Under the pieces are notes generated by a model, which saw only the letters and a program-made list of their open reading frames with translations, searched no databases and had not been told where the DNA came from. Shown here piece after piece: positions 10,594-19,782 of a stretch of DNA of 64,000 nucleotides (positions are counted from its first letter, which is position 1; each line of letters begins with the position of its first letter). The translations under genes and the position numbers were made by a program. Source of the stretch: Solibacillus palustris (GTDB lineage Bacteria; Bacillota; Bacilli; Bacillales_A; Planococcaceae); NCBI RefSeq assembly GCF_022549215.1, contig NZ_JAKZFC010000001.1:868001-932000 (forward strand). Direction: 5' to 3'.

Positions 10594-12405
10594 TCATTTA
10601 AAAATAATTTCAAAATTCTCTGAAGTTGCTTTAATTAAATACGTATTATCGTCTATTTTTTCGTAAGAGATGTTTTTCGTTGTTTTAATGGTTTTCTCTG
10701 TACGAAGGATAAAGTCGAGCTGTGAAAAGAATGGTTTAATATGCCCAATAATTTGCTCTTCAGTTTGTTCGAATGTTACGGATGAATTAAGTGTGCTCGC
10801 TTGTTTTAACGCAGCATTTGTTGCTGTTGTAGCATGTAACCAAGGATAACGTTCATGAATATCACCAAAAAATTGTTCAAATTCTTCAAACATACTCGTC
10901 CAACCACCTTTACTGCGGTCTTCACTAATTACATCATCCGGATGGATAAAATGAGATAATACACCTAAGCTCGTAATGGCGTTTACAATTTCCCATTCAT
11001 TTGTTTCGGTAGGGAAGTAGCCTGAAGAAATTCTAGGCATTTCAACGATGGCATCTTCGCTCACTTCGAACTCTTGAACATAGGATCGATTCGTTATGTC
11101 TTCGGAATAAAGGGATGCGATTGTAATCAAGTTAGGGAGCGCTTCTTTTATAATACTTCGTGCTTCTTTAGATAAAACATTGGAAGGTGGAACATATGAA
11201 GAAACCGTATATGAAGGAAAGGCCTTTTTGGTATACGTCTCGACCTCTCTAAGTGCTTGCTTCATATGATCAATGGATTGCCAATGATTATAACCGAATG
11301 TTTTCGAAACGGCTGAGTCCAACGTTAACGACTGGTGATTATAGCCATGATAGCCAATTTCACCACCACTATTAATAAGTTCGCGCCCAAAGCCTACTAA
11401 ATATGTAAGCTCAATATCTTGCGAGTTATTGAAGGGGGGGGTGACTTTGTCTTCATAGGATTCGATTAATGCGCCTGTATACACTAAATTAAATTTTTGG
11501 GAAGCTTCCAACATATCGGGCCACCAAACATTTCGATAAAAGTTAGGTAAATCTAGTTCAAATTCCTTGTAAATAATTTCATTTCTTCCTTTAGCAATGG
11601 GTGCGGGGAAATCATCGATAAAAAAGGTTTTTGAGTTAAAGATAGGATAGATAAAAGGATCTCCCGGCATGCTTAACATCCCGGCAATTACCCCACGAGA
11701 ATATTTTTCAGCCGCAATATTCAAGTTAAGTATAATAAAATTGCCCTCACCAAATTCTTTTTTCCATAAAAGAGGTACACCAGATAAATTTTTCATAGCA
11801 GGTTCAATCGTACTTTCAATCGTTACGTTTAAGCTACTATCGTTTAGGCTTCCTTCTAAAAATACTCTTCCTTTTGCCCCAATTAGTACATTGGATGTTA
11901 CTTCAATACCTGTTGTTGTTGTAAAATCCGAGTAATCAATGATCCCTAATTGGCGGTTAAGAATTTCGAATAGGGCATCAGGCTCAAGTGTTGTCATTGA
12001 AAATAAATTGCCACCTGTTTCGACAAAGCTTTCAATTTCATCGATTGTTCCAACATCATCTAAATATGGTGTTGCAAGTAAAATATTAGGACACTTATTG
12101 AATTCAACTTTACTCAGCTCTGCATCGTATGTTTTATATGGTTTTTTTAAATATTGAAGTGTTTTTTCAATATTGGATTTAAGCTTTTCATATTCTTCGT
12201 TATACAAAATACAGTATTCTGCATTCGAAATTGCCTGTACGTGTTTTGTAGTAGGTTGTAATACTTTAGAGCTAACGGTTAAATCCAGCTCATTCTTCAC
12301 AGAATTTAATATAAAATCTGAGCGCGAAAGTTGTAAAATAACCCCACATAGAAATATTAGTATTAAAATGTAAAAAATCTTTTTATTATTTAATAATCCG
12401 TTCAT
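10594..12405 (-). CDS. pelA: PelA-type membrane-anchored polysaccharide deacetylase
   Basis: About 603 residues from the ATG at 12405, where the product starts MNGLLNNKKI and runs into one membrane anchor. A longer form from 12453 is possible but would have no ribosome site. An N-terminal alpha/beta region (about 80-280) precedes a deacetylase domain. The presumed metal site is FFIDDFPAP, followed by GGEIGYHGYNHQS, supplying Asp and two His. A VPPSNVLSKEARSII segment follows. Pseudomonas PelA also has a glycoside hydrolase domain; none is seen here, matching the deacetylase-only form known from Gram-positive pel operons. It would partly deacetylate N-acetylgalactosamine at the cell surface. 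It overlaps the end of pelE by 20 bases. Confidence 0.82.
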   Translation of the reverse strand: MNGLLNNKKIFYILILIFLCGVILQLSRSDFILNSVKNELDLTVSSKVLQPTTKHVQAISNAEYCILYNEEYEKLKSNIEKTLQYLKKPYKTYDAELSKVEFNKCPNILLATPYLDDVGTIDEIESFVETGGNLFSMTTLEPDALFEILNRQLGIIDYSDFTTTTGIEVTSNVLIGAKGRVFLEGSLNDSSLNVTIESTIEPAMKNLSGVPLLWKKEFGEGNFIILNLNIAAEKYSRGVIAGMLSMPGDPFIYPIFNSKTFFIDDFPAPIAKGRNEIIYKEFELDLPNFYRNVWWPDMLEASQKFNLVYTGALIESYEDKVTPPFNNSQDIELTYLVGFGRELINSGGEIGYHGYNHQSLTLDSAVSKTFGYNHWQSIDHMKQALREVETYTKKAFPSYTVSSYVPPSNVLSKEARSIIKEALPNLITIASLYSEDITNRSYVQEFEVSEDAIVEMPRISSGYFPTETNEWEIVNAITSLGVLSHFIHPDDVISEDRSKGGWTSMFEEFEQFFGDIHERYPWLHATTATNAALKQASTLNSSVTFEQTEEQIIGHIKPFFSQLDFILRTEKTIKTTKNISYEKIDDNTYLIKATSENFEIIFK

Positions 12406-13297
12406 TTGCGTTAAACACCCCAGACCAATATCGTACATAATTAAGAGCTTCATAAGAAAGCGTAATTGGCGCAGCTTTTAACGCCTCAATTTCGTGCCTT
12501 AGATTTTCAACAGCAAAAGTTTCAAAATAAATTTTCATCGCTAAAATATAGGCTTGTTCATTTAAAGGGTATTGCTGCTTGAATAATTTCACTGTTTGTT
12601 CTGCAGCAATGGTATCTTGAAATGCGAGTTCCATGTGTATTTTGTCAATAAACGTTTTTTCTGTCGCATCTTCATTGTTAATGATTTGCTCCATTATTTG
12701 AATGAACTGTGCTTGGTATTTTTTTGTCGATTGCCCATCTAAAAATCCACTATTTAAATATTCTTTTATAATGTTTGCGTATGTGTGAGCCAAAGTTGAA
12801 TTGTTTCGGTTTTGGCTGTATTCTACCTCTAACTTTTGCATGAGTAAGGTTAACTTTCGTTTTACTTCAATAACTGCGGTTACCGCATAGTGAGATGTTT
12901 CCGTATCTTCATTGACTACTGCTGTTTTTAAGACATCGATATATTGGAGTGCATCTTCCTTTAATATATCGATTAATACTTTTCTTCTAACCGATACATT
13001 ATTTACAAGGAGTGCTTCTTCGATGGAAATAATATTTAATTCGTTTTGCTTTTCAATTTTGCTGATCGAATTTAAATCCTCAAGTTGGAGGTCTTCAACT
13101 TGGGCATCCAAATAATTACCGAAAAAGTGCTCATCTTTTTTTAACCATTTATTTGGCCAAACGGTAGGGATGAACCAACCGATAATTGGCAAAAAAGTGA
13201 CGATCGCCAATTTTAATAGCCATTCCTTTATATTTCCTTTACTTATAAGGAATGTAGCGATGATCGATAATAATAAATAGATTCCAAAATAAATCAT
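12386..13297 (-). CDS. pelE: PelE-like membrane protein with helical-repeat domain
   Basis: 303 residues. Two short hydrophobic helices at the N-terminus (IYFGIYLLLSIIATFLIS and LAIVTFLPIIGWFIP) precede a soluble, mostly helical region resembling TPR-type repeats. The best-looking repeats are near the C-terminus, around NEQAYILAMKIYFETFAVENL. Sequence is weakly conserved in this family, so the call rests on architecture (two membrane helices plus helical repeats, as in PelE) and on position between pelD and pelA. PelE is thought to be part of the inner-membrane Pel synthase complex. The start overlaps the pelD stop by four bases (ATGA), implying translational coupling. Confidence 0.72.
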   Translation of the reverse strand: MIYFGIYLLLSIIATFLISKGNIKEWLLKLAIVTFLPIIGWFIPTVWPNKWLKKDEHFFGNYLDAQVEDLQLEDLNSISKIEKQNELNIISIEEALLVNNVSVRRKVLIDILKEDALQYIDVLKTAVVNEDTETSHYAVTAVIEVKRKLTLLMQKLEVEYSQNRNNSTLAHTYANIIKEYLNSGFLDGQSTKKYQAQFIQIMEQIINNEDATEKTFIDKIHMELAFQDTIAAEQTVKLFKQQYPLNEQAYILAMKIYFETFAVENLRHEIEALKAAPITLSYEALNYVRYWSGVFNANERIIK

Positions 13298-15477
13298 AGA
13301 TTATACACCTTCTCATCTACTGCGTGCTCAAAGCCAGCATTATAGAAGCGTTTTAATATAAAGGGTAAATCGACTTCATTTGTATTCGAAAGTAATACAT
13401 GTAATTTTGAATGATTGTACCCTAAGTAGTCTGTTTCTCGTAGCATGTTCCCTAATGTTTTGGATATATCTATTAAGTTTGCCTCTTCTACAGTGAATGT
13501 TAATAAATGATAGGGGATGCCGTAAAGGTCCTTTGCCTCTTTTTTTGCAGCCAGGATTTCTTTAAATGTATTCATTTGCAATATATTCGTACTTTCAATA
13601 TAGCGATTGTCTTCTGAAAGTTTAATAAACTCAAATGCACGCGATAATGAAGATTGGATTAATTGTTTCACTACGATAAAAAGATTTTCATAGTACTGTG
13701 AAAAGTTCTCAAAAGGTAATTTTCCAATTGAAATAATGGCTCTAATTTCTTGATCGTAAAAAATTGGAGCTACCATTAATGGTACGTTTGGCTCTAATGC
13801 ACGATTAATAAAAGGTTGACCAGTCGCAATAATTTGCTGGATATAAGGTGTTTCATCAACTTTTAAAGAAGTTTGAAGCTGCTCATTTCTAGTGAACTCC
13901 GAATGTGCCGTTAAGCGTAAATAGGTATGATTTTTATTTAAAACATAAATGGAAACATCTTTACTATTCATGACACGTTCAACGACCATTACAGTATTCG
14001 TAAAGATTTTTTCGGGTTCTAAATTATCCAATTCTTTAATTAAAGAATAAATTTTACCGAAGCTGTCTTCGTTGTTTTTCACTCGAAACTGTAATTCCTC
14101 ATTTACTTCACGTACTTCAGTATGCACGTCTTCTAAAAACTGATAGCGTACTTGTAGTTCTTGAAGCTGCTCATATTGTTCGGAAATTTTGTCGTTTTTT
14201 CGTTGTACAGAATAGCCAACTAAGAGACCGATGAATAGAAACGTAACGATTTGGAATAAAAATGTCGAGTCATAGAGCAAGGATATGGCTTCACGACCAC
14301 GATGAAGATAATCGTAAACTAATAATAAAAATGAAAGAACAACACTTGTAAATGATTGTTGATTCCCATAAATAGAACCAATCGCCATAATATAAAAGAC
14401 TCCAAAAATAAAAATAGACATAGAAGGTAAATTTAATTGCAGTAACAAAAAGCTAATAAGAATGAATATTAATGTATTTTCTAAGTACGATTTTGATTGA
14501 ATTAACCAATTAGGAAACTTATATTTTTTTTTTGCCTGCCGAGTTTCCTTTTTCTTTCGTTTTTGCTGTTGTTCTTGTGCCCAAAGATATGTATTGGCTA
14601 ATCCCTCATCAATTGTGTACATTGGAACCCAATCTAAAGTAGTTTTTACTTTAGTATTATTTAATGAAGAATGAAGAATATCTCCTTCTCTTGCATTTGT
14701 ATAAGTTGTTGTAAGAGACATACCTTGAGCTTTCAATATTTCTACTAGCTGAAACACACTTGTTTGAGTATTTGTTGATAAATTATATGTGCCTGTAATA
14801 AAACTTTGTGTGGCGCGGAAAATGGCATATGCGACATCTTTTACATAAATAAAGTCGCGTGTTTGTGAACCATCACCATGTATTTCAAGGGTTTCGTTTT
14901 GATGTGCCTTTGCAATAAATGTTGCAACGACACCTCCTTCACCTTCGCTTGTTTGTCTCGGGCCATAAACATTCGAAAATCGGAAATTAATGACGTCAAT
15001 CTTGTGTTGGGTTTCCCAGTTAGAACAATATTGTTCGCCAACCCATTTGCTCAGTCCATAAGGTGCTATCGGTTGAGGGATTTCCGTTTCGTTTAAAGGT
15101 AAATTCGTATTGTTTCCATAAATAGCTGCGGATGATGCAAAAACAAATTTTTTAACATTGTATTGTTGGGCCAGTTGTAACATATTAATTAAGCCAAGTA
15201 TATTTGCTTCAGCATCATATATCGGGTTTTGAATTGAATTTGCAACACTAACTTGTGCAGCAAGATGAATAACAAAATCGAATTGGTAAGATGCGAAAAT
15301 CTCTTTACATTTAGGGTCTGTAATCGAAGTGATATGTTTTTTATGCTTTATCGATACATTATCTTGTTTTCCAGTGGAAAGATTATCAAGAATATGTACT
15401 TCATAACCTTCTTTATAAAATTGCTCGGCAACATGCGAACCAATAAAGCCATATCCTCCAGTTATGAGCACTTTCAT
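13294..15477 (-). CDS. pelD: UDP-sugar 4-epimerase fused to PelD c-di-GMP receptor
   Basis: A 727-residue fusion from the ATG at 15477, chosen over the TTG at 15483 because AGGAGGG lies eight bases upstream. Residues 1-305 are an extended SDR epimerase: TGGYGFIGSH for NAD, SSAAIYG, and the catalytic YGLSK at 140-144. Residues about 330-425 hold four membrane helices, then a coiled coil (430-475), a GAF domain (about 480-600) and a degenerate GGDEF domain (about 620-727). GGDEF itself is gone, but the inhibitory-site RETD at 680-683 is kept, as in the c-di-GMP receptor PelD. The epimerase would supply UDP-N-acetylgalactosamine, like the separate PelX of some pel loci. No glycosyltransferase or cyclase activity is expected. 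Confidence 0.88.
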   Translation of the reverse strand: MKVLITGGYGFIGSHVAEQFYKEGYEVHILDNLSTGKQDNVSIKHKKHITSITDPKCKEIFASYQFDFVIHLAAQVSVANSIQNPIYDAEANILGLINMLQLAQQYNVKKFVFASSAAIYGNNTNLPLNETEIPQPIAPYGLSKWVGEQYCSNWETQHKIDVINFRFSNVYGPRQTSEGEGGVVATFIAKAHQNETLEIHGDGSQTRDFIYVKDVAYAIFRATQSFITGTYNLSTNTQTSVFQLVEILKAQGMSLTTTYTNAREGDILHSSLNNTKVKTTLDWVPMYTIDEGLANTYLWAQEQQQKRKKKETRQAKKKYKFPNWLIQSKSYLENTLIFILISFLLLQLNLPSMSIFIFGVFYIMAIGSIYGNQQSFTSVVLSFLLLVYDYLHRGREAISLLYDSTFLFQIVTFLFIGLLVGYSVQRKNDKISEQYEQLQELQVRYQFLEDVHTEVREVNEELQFRVKNNEDSFGKIYSLIKELDNLEPEKIFTNTVMVVERVMNSKDVSIYVLNKNHTYLRLTAHSEFTRNEQLQTSLKVDETPYIQQIIATGQPFINRALEPNVPLMVAPIFYDQEIRAIISIGKLPFENFSQYYENLFIVVKQLIQSSLSRAFEFIKLSEDNRYIESTNILQMNTFKEILAAKKEAKDLYGIPYHLLTFTVEEANLIDISKTLGNMLRETDYLGYNHSKLHVLLSNTNEVDLPFILKRFYNAGFEHAVDEKVYNL

Positions 15478-15498
15478 TAGCAAATCCCTCCTATCGCT

Positions 15499-16749
15499 TT
15501 AATACAATTTACAGCTTGCAAAAGAAAAAAGAAATGATTCTTTATTTTGTGTAAATGAAATTTTTGGATTACTAGTATCATTAATGTGGTGACTATAACG
15601 GCACATGCGATACGTGTTTCCTGTTAATGACAAATTTTTAATGTTTTGTTGTAAAGTGATTTCATAGTAGCCTTGTTTTTTTGTATCATTCGCAAAAAAC
15701 TTGTTGTTTTTTACTTCAATATTCGAAGCTCCACCATTGCTACTGCTTTTAGAACCGCCAATTACGAGCCCAGCCTTATCATTGCGTTTTATGGTGTTAT
15801 TTTGAATAATAATGTTCGTTGTAGCACTTGATGTATTTTCACTACCGATAGAAATTCCGTAGTTATTGTTTTCGACATAATTATTAAGAACTTTTATATG
15901 AGCACCACCATCTACATAGATTCCAGCCGCAGAGTCATCCCCCTTATAAGCAGGATTATTTTTAGAAGAGTGTCGAGTCACCTTGTTATTAGAGATTGTT
16001 CCGTAGCGGGCAAAATCTGTACAACCTTTTTCACTACAAGCATTGTAGTAACCAGCAACATCAATCCCAATATTATTATTGTTATATAAAGTGTTTTTGT
16101 CGATTAAAAAATTTGTGACATTCCCACTAAGTGTTAGACTTTCACTGCTCCCTAGGGTTAAGTCGTGCAGTCGGTTGTTTTGAATTACAATATTTTCAAT
16201 AGGGTTTGGACTATTGCCGTATACTAATATTCCATGGGCATTTCCTTTTATATGGTTGTTGGCAATATCGTGAATTATATTGTCTGTTAGGTAGATGTGA
16301 TTACCGAATCCCTGGATTAATATGCCTGCTGGATAAAAATCATCATCATCGGTCGTAATGTTTCGTATTTCAAATCCTGAAATTTTCAAGTAGTTACTAT
16401 TACGAATAGAAAATGCGGCTTGTTTTGACTCGTTTTGATCCCGCTTTGCTCCATCTAGTACTACTTTTTCGTTTTGATAGGGACGAATTGTAATAAACTG
16501 TTTTGAGTCTGTGAATTTGTTTTCTATTGTTAGCAACTCATAATAAACGCCATTACGAACTAAAATTTCATCTCCATGATTACTCTCATTAATCGCATGT
16601 TGAATTGTTTGGTAAGGTGAATCAATTGAACCATTTCCCTTTATATCGCTACCATTTGTTGCAACAAAAATTGATTTAGTTGCAAAAGCAGAACTAGGGA
16701 TTAAAAAAAGCATAAGGATGAAAGCTACGTTAATTACAAAACTACGAAT
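15499..16749 (-). CDS. Secreted right-handed beta-helix protein, first gene of the pel-type operon
   Basis: About 416 residues if translation starts at the ATT at 16749, giving IRSFVINVAFILMLFLIPSS then AFA before the mature TKS, a full signal peptide. AGGAGGAG lies eight bases upstream of that codon. The first conventional start (ATG at 16713) has no ribosome site and cuts the signal peptide. The mature protein opens with a DUF1565-like segment (FVATNGSDIKGNGSIDSPYQ) and then shows repeated strand turns rich in Asn (IQNN, VKNN, ISNN), as in NosD/pectate-lyase beta-helices. Substrate unknown; a role in modifying or cleaving the polysaccharide is inferred from operon position. It lies 21 bases upstream of the epimerase-pelD gene. 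Confidence 0.82.
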   Translation of the reverse strand: MRSFVINVAFILMLFLIPSSAFATKSIFVATNGSDIKGNGSIDSPYQTIQHAINESNHGDEILVRNGVYYELLTIENKFTDSKQFITIRPYQNEKVVLDGAKRDQNESKQAAFSIRNSNYLKISGFEIRNITTDDDDFYPAGILIQGFGNHIYLTDNIIHDIANNHIKGNAHGILVYGNSPNPIENIVIQNNRLHDLTLGSSESLTLSGNVTNFLIDKNTLYNNNNIGIDVAGYYNACSEKGCTDFARYGTISNNKVTRHSSKNNPAYKGDDSAAGIYVDGGAHIKVLNNYVENNNYGISIGSENTSSATTNIIIQNNTIKRNDKAGLVIGGSKSSSNGGASNIEVKNNKFFANDTKKQGYYEITLQQNIKNLSLTGNTYRMCRYSHHINDTSNPKISFTQNKESFLFSFASCKLY

Positions 16750-16903
16750 AATAATCTCCTCCTAAAGATGTTTAATGAAATAGTTATTGTTTTACAAGTC
16801 CTTGGCAATAAACGTTTAACAAACATAAAAAAGAAGTCCCTACCCAAGTCTTGTATAATGATAATGGACTAAAACATCATTAGAGACTGGCGGGTTACTC
16901 CAT

Positions 16904-17450
16904 TTGAACATTATACGACATCTAAGTATATTTAGCATTGAGGAACTATTCGAAAAGGAACCTACCTTAAAATTAAGAGATTTATACCAAACAGAGAATC
17001 ATGCCTTTGTTTGTATTTTATATATGAGAAATTATGAAATAGACTCATTTGTAAATTTAATAGAATTATGTAAGTTAATTCGAATCCAATGAAGAGTTAG
17101 TTGATCAAATCAGGTCTTTTGTAATGTACCTGAACAGTTAACCTTTTATTTTCGGTTAAAACATAAGTCTTATGGATAATGATATATAAAAAATAACGTT
17201 TAGACAATCCTTTTTACCTAGTTCGGCGGAAAAAATTAGAAATATATTTATTGATCTTCAATCGGATTTGGGGAACTAATGGAAAATGTGAACCATATTG
17301 AATTTCGTGTCTCTTTATTCAAATTCAAAAATCATAGTAAGAAAGAAGATGTTTACGACTTCGGCTAAGGGTTAATCGCTAATCTTCCAGAAATAAAAGC
17401 TGAAATTATTGATATTAATTAGAAGTCGCTAATGGAAGATAAGTTAAAAA
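16904..17450 (+). pseudogene. Decayed coding remnants between the pel-type operon and mtaB
   Basis: Two pieces look like broken genes. One open stretch at 16904-17092 encodes about 62 residues with no ribosome site. A second, from about 17282, reads as coding-like sequence (ENVNHIEFRVSLFKFKNHSK) but is interrupted by in-frame TAA and TAG codons at about 17366 and 17420. I cannot assign either to a family. The rest of 16750-17732 contains a repeat copy and no other supported gene. Confidence 0.35.
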
Positions 17451-17555
17451 AATAGGCTTTAACTGGCGATTTATGCTATGATTAAAAACGTTGATATTTA
17501 TTCAGTATGTGTCTAAATGCTAGTAGATAGGATTAATTTTGAACGTCAAGCTAAA

Positions 17556-17645
17556 GCCTCCGGCGGATGTCACAGATTTATTAGAGGGGTTTTTCGAACT
17601 AGCTTGAAAAAAATCTGGACAAAATTATGACATGGCGGAATTGAT
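17556..17645 (+). repeat. Intergenic three-hairpin repeat, copy B (first hairpin lost)
   Basis: Starts at the core GCCTCCGGCGGATGTCACAG, followed by the second hairpin (AGATTTAT ... TTTTTCGAACTAGCTTGAAAA, then AAATCTGGAC) and a mutated end segment ATGGCGGAATTGAT in place of GAGGCGTAATTGAT. It lies about 90 bases upstream of mtaB. Confidence 0.75.
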
Positions 17646-17732
17646 TGAAGTTAAATGCAATCTTGGGCACAATTACTATGAAATGTAATGGATATATAAA
17701 TGAAGTGTAACCTTGAAAGGATGATATAAATT

Positions 17733-19082
17733 ATGAGTTACGAGCAAGTAAAAACCGTATCTCTACATACATTAGGGTGTAAAGTAAACCACTATGAAAC
17801 AGAAGCAATTTGGCAATTGTTCAAAGAGCAAGGGTATGAACGAGTTGATTTTGATCACCAATCGGATGTCTATGTTATTAATACATGTACAGTAACAAAT
17901 ACGGGGGATAAAAAATCTCGCCAAGTGATTCGTCGTGCAATTCGTCAAAATCCAGATTCGGTTATTTGTGTAACAGGCTGTTATGCACAAACATCACCAG
18001 CTGAAATTATGGCAATTCCAGGCGTAGATATCGTTGTTGGTACACAGGACCGTGAAAAAATGCTTGGTTATATTGACCAATACCGCGAAGAACGTAAGCC
18101 GATTAATGCAGTTCGCAACATTATGAAAAATCGTGTATACGAAGAGTTAGACGTACCAGCGTTTACTGACCGCACACGTGCTTCTTTAAAAATACAAGAA
18201 GGCTGTAACAACTTCTGTACGTTCTGTATTATTCCTTGGGCGCGTGGTTTAATGCGTTCTCGTGATCCTGAAGAAGTAATTCGCCAAGCGCAGCAATTAG
18301 TTGATGCAGGTTATTTAGAAATCGTCTTAACAGGTATCCATACAGGTGGCTACGGACAAGATTTCAAAGATTATAACCTAGCACAATTACTGCGTGATAT
18401 GGAAACGCAAGTGAAAGGATTAAAACGTTTACGTATTTCTTCTATTGAAGCATCTCAACTAACGGATGAAGTAATCGAAGTGTTACAAAACTCAGAAATC
18501 GTTGTAAATCACTTACACATTCCGATTCAATCGGGTTCGGATACTGTATTAAAGCGTATGCGTCGTAAATACACGATGGAGTTTTTCGCGGAACGTTTAG
18601 AAAAACTTAAAGTTGCTTTACCCGATTTAGCTGTCACTTCTGATGTAATCGTAGGCTTCCCAGGTGAAACAGAAGAAGAATTCATGGAAACATATAACTT
18701 TATCCGTGATCACAAATTCTCTGAGTTACACGTATTCCCGTATTCGCAACGTACAGGTACTCCAGCAGCTCGCATGGATGACCAAATTGATGAAGAAGTG
18801 AAGAACGAACGTGTTCACCGTTTAATTGCTTTAAATGACCAATTAGCTAAAGAATATGCTTCTCGCTTTGAAAATGAAGTAGTAGAAGTAATCCCAGAAG
18901 AACGCTTTAAAGATGGTGACAATGAAAATTTATATGTAGGTTACACAACCAACTACTTAAAAGTTGTCTTCGAGGGTAATGAAAACATGGTCGGTCAATT
19001 AACAAAAGTAAAAATTACAAAAGCAGGCTATCCATACAATGAAGGACAGTTTGTGCGTGTATTAGAAGAACAGAATCATTAA
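17733..19082 (+). CDS. mtaB: tRNA N6-threonylcarbamoyladenosine(37) methylthiotransferase MtaB
   Basis: Radical-SAM enzyme that converts t6A37 of ANN-decoding tRNAs to ms2t6A. The 449-residue protein has the three expected parts. The N-terminal UPF0004 domain has Cys in TLGCKVN, INTCTV and VTGCYAQ for the auxiliary Fe-S cluster. The radical SAM domain has CNNFCTFC at about 155. The C-terminal TRAM domain starts near VVEVIPEE. The ribosome site GAAAGGATG precedes the ATG. In Bacillus it directly follows rsmE; here they are separated by the pel-type operon. A terminator follows. Confidence 0.96.
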   Translation: MSYEQVKTVSLHTLGCKVNHYETEAIWQLFKEQGYERVDFDHQSDVYVINTCTVTNTGDKKSRQVIRRAIRQNPDSVICVTGCYAQTSPAEIMAIPGVDIVVGTQDREKMLGYIDQYREERKPINAVRNIMKNRVYEELDVPAFTDRTRASLKIQEGCNNFCTFCIIPWARGLMRSRDPEEVIRQAQQLVDAGYLEIVLTGIHTGGYGQDFKDYNLAQLLRDMETQVKGLKRLRISSIEASQLTDEVIEVLQNSEIVVNHLHIPIQSGSDTVLKRMRRKYTMEFFAERLEKLKVALPDLAVTSDVIVGFPGETEEEFMETYNFIRDHKFSELHVFPYSQRTGTPAARMDDQIDEEVKNERVHRLIALNDQLAKEYASRFENEVVEVIPEERFKDGDNENLYVGYTTNYLKVVFEGNENMVGQLTKVKITKAGYPYNEGQFVRVLEEQNH

Positions 19083-19136
19083 TTTAAGGCTCATTAAAAT
19101 TGTAATTTATACAATTAATCCAATCATAAAATTAGC

Positions 19137-19180
19137 GGCATCTCTTTTAGGTACAACCTATAGGAGATGCCTATTTTTTC
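19137..19180 (+). terminator. Terminator after mtaB
   Basis: GGCATCTC pairs with GAGATGCC around a short inner GGT/ACC stem, followed by TATTTTTTC. Confidence 0.85.
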
Positions 19181-19218
19181 TCTAAAAAGAAAGATGTCCT
19201 AAGATAATTACATTCCTC

Positions 19219-19266
19219 TAAAAAAAATCATCTTTTCCGAACGAAATAATTGGAAAAGATGATTTG
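19219..19266 (-). terminator. Terminator for the small minus-strand gene
   Basis: Fourteen-base stem AAATCATCTTTTCC / GGAAAAGATGATTT; the A run to its left (19220-19227) becomes the U tail on the minus strand. It lies 36 bases past the stop of the 36-codon gene, which supports that gene being real. Confidence 0.75.
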
Positions 19267-19301
19267 TGATAAGTATTACTTGTATAAATTCTTAGTATAA
19301 G

Positions 19302-19412
19302 TTAGTTTTTAGTTGGCTGTGGTTTTTTCTTCCACTCAATTCCGCTAGATACGCAACCAAATGTTACGATTAATAATAAAACAAATAATGTGTTGTGTAA
19401 CCAATAAGGCAT
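19302..19412 (-). CDS. Small hydrophobic peptide, 36 residues
   Basis: An unannotated-looking short gene. The ATG at 19412 is preceded by AAAAGGAG with eight-base spacing. The product starts MPYWLHNTLFVLLLIVTFGC, continues with VSSGIEW and ends in a basic tail KKKPQPTKN. It has one membrane segment. The segment ends in TFGC followed by V, which only loosely resembles a lipobox, so a simple membrane peptide is more likely than a lipoprotein. A matching minus-strand terminator lies downstream. Function unknown. Support comes from the ribosome site, the membrane-helix composition and the terminator. Confidence 0.65.
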   Translation of the reverse strand: MPYWLHNTLFVLLLIVTFGCVSSGIEWKKKPQPTKN

Positions 19413-19782
19413 AGGAAATGCTCCTTTTCTATTTAGTTGCTTGCACTTATGGTGCGTAGTCATTATTTTAGCATATTAATATGTATTAATCTATTATTCA
19501 ATCACTCACTCGGTTATCTTAGTTGACGATGGAACATCCCCATAGGTACGTAAATTTGGGGATTCGGTTTCTGATAATAGTAACAGTAGTGAAATAGCAA
19601 ATTGTACTTCCAAACTACTTTTACGAGAGAATAAAATAAGAGGTTCCTCATTATCAACTCCTTACGGTAGAGGCACGTATTGCGTGGTGTATAAATCTAA
19701 TTATTGTTGAATTTTTTCTCTTTTGATTATTTTTATAAAATCAGGGTAATAATCTTTAATGGTGTGTAGGGGGCGAAAAAAA

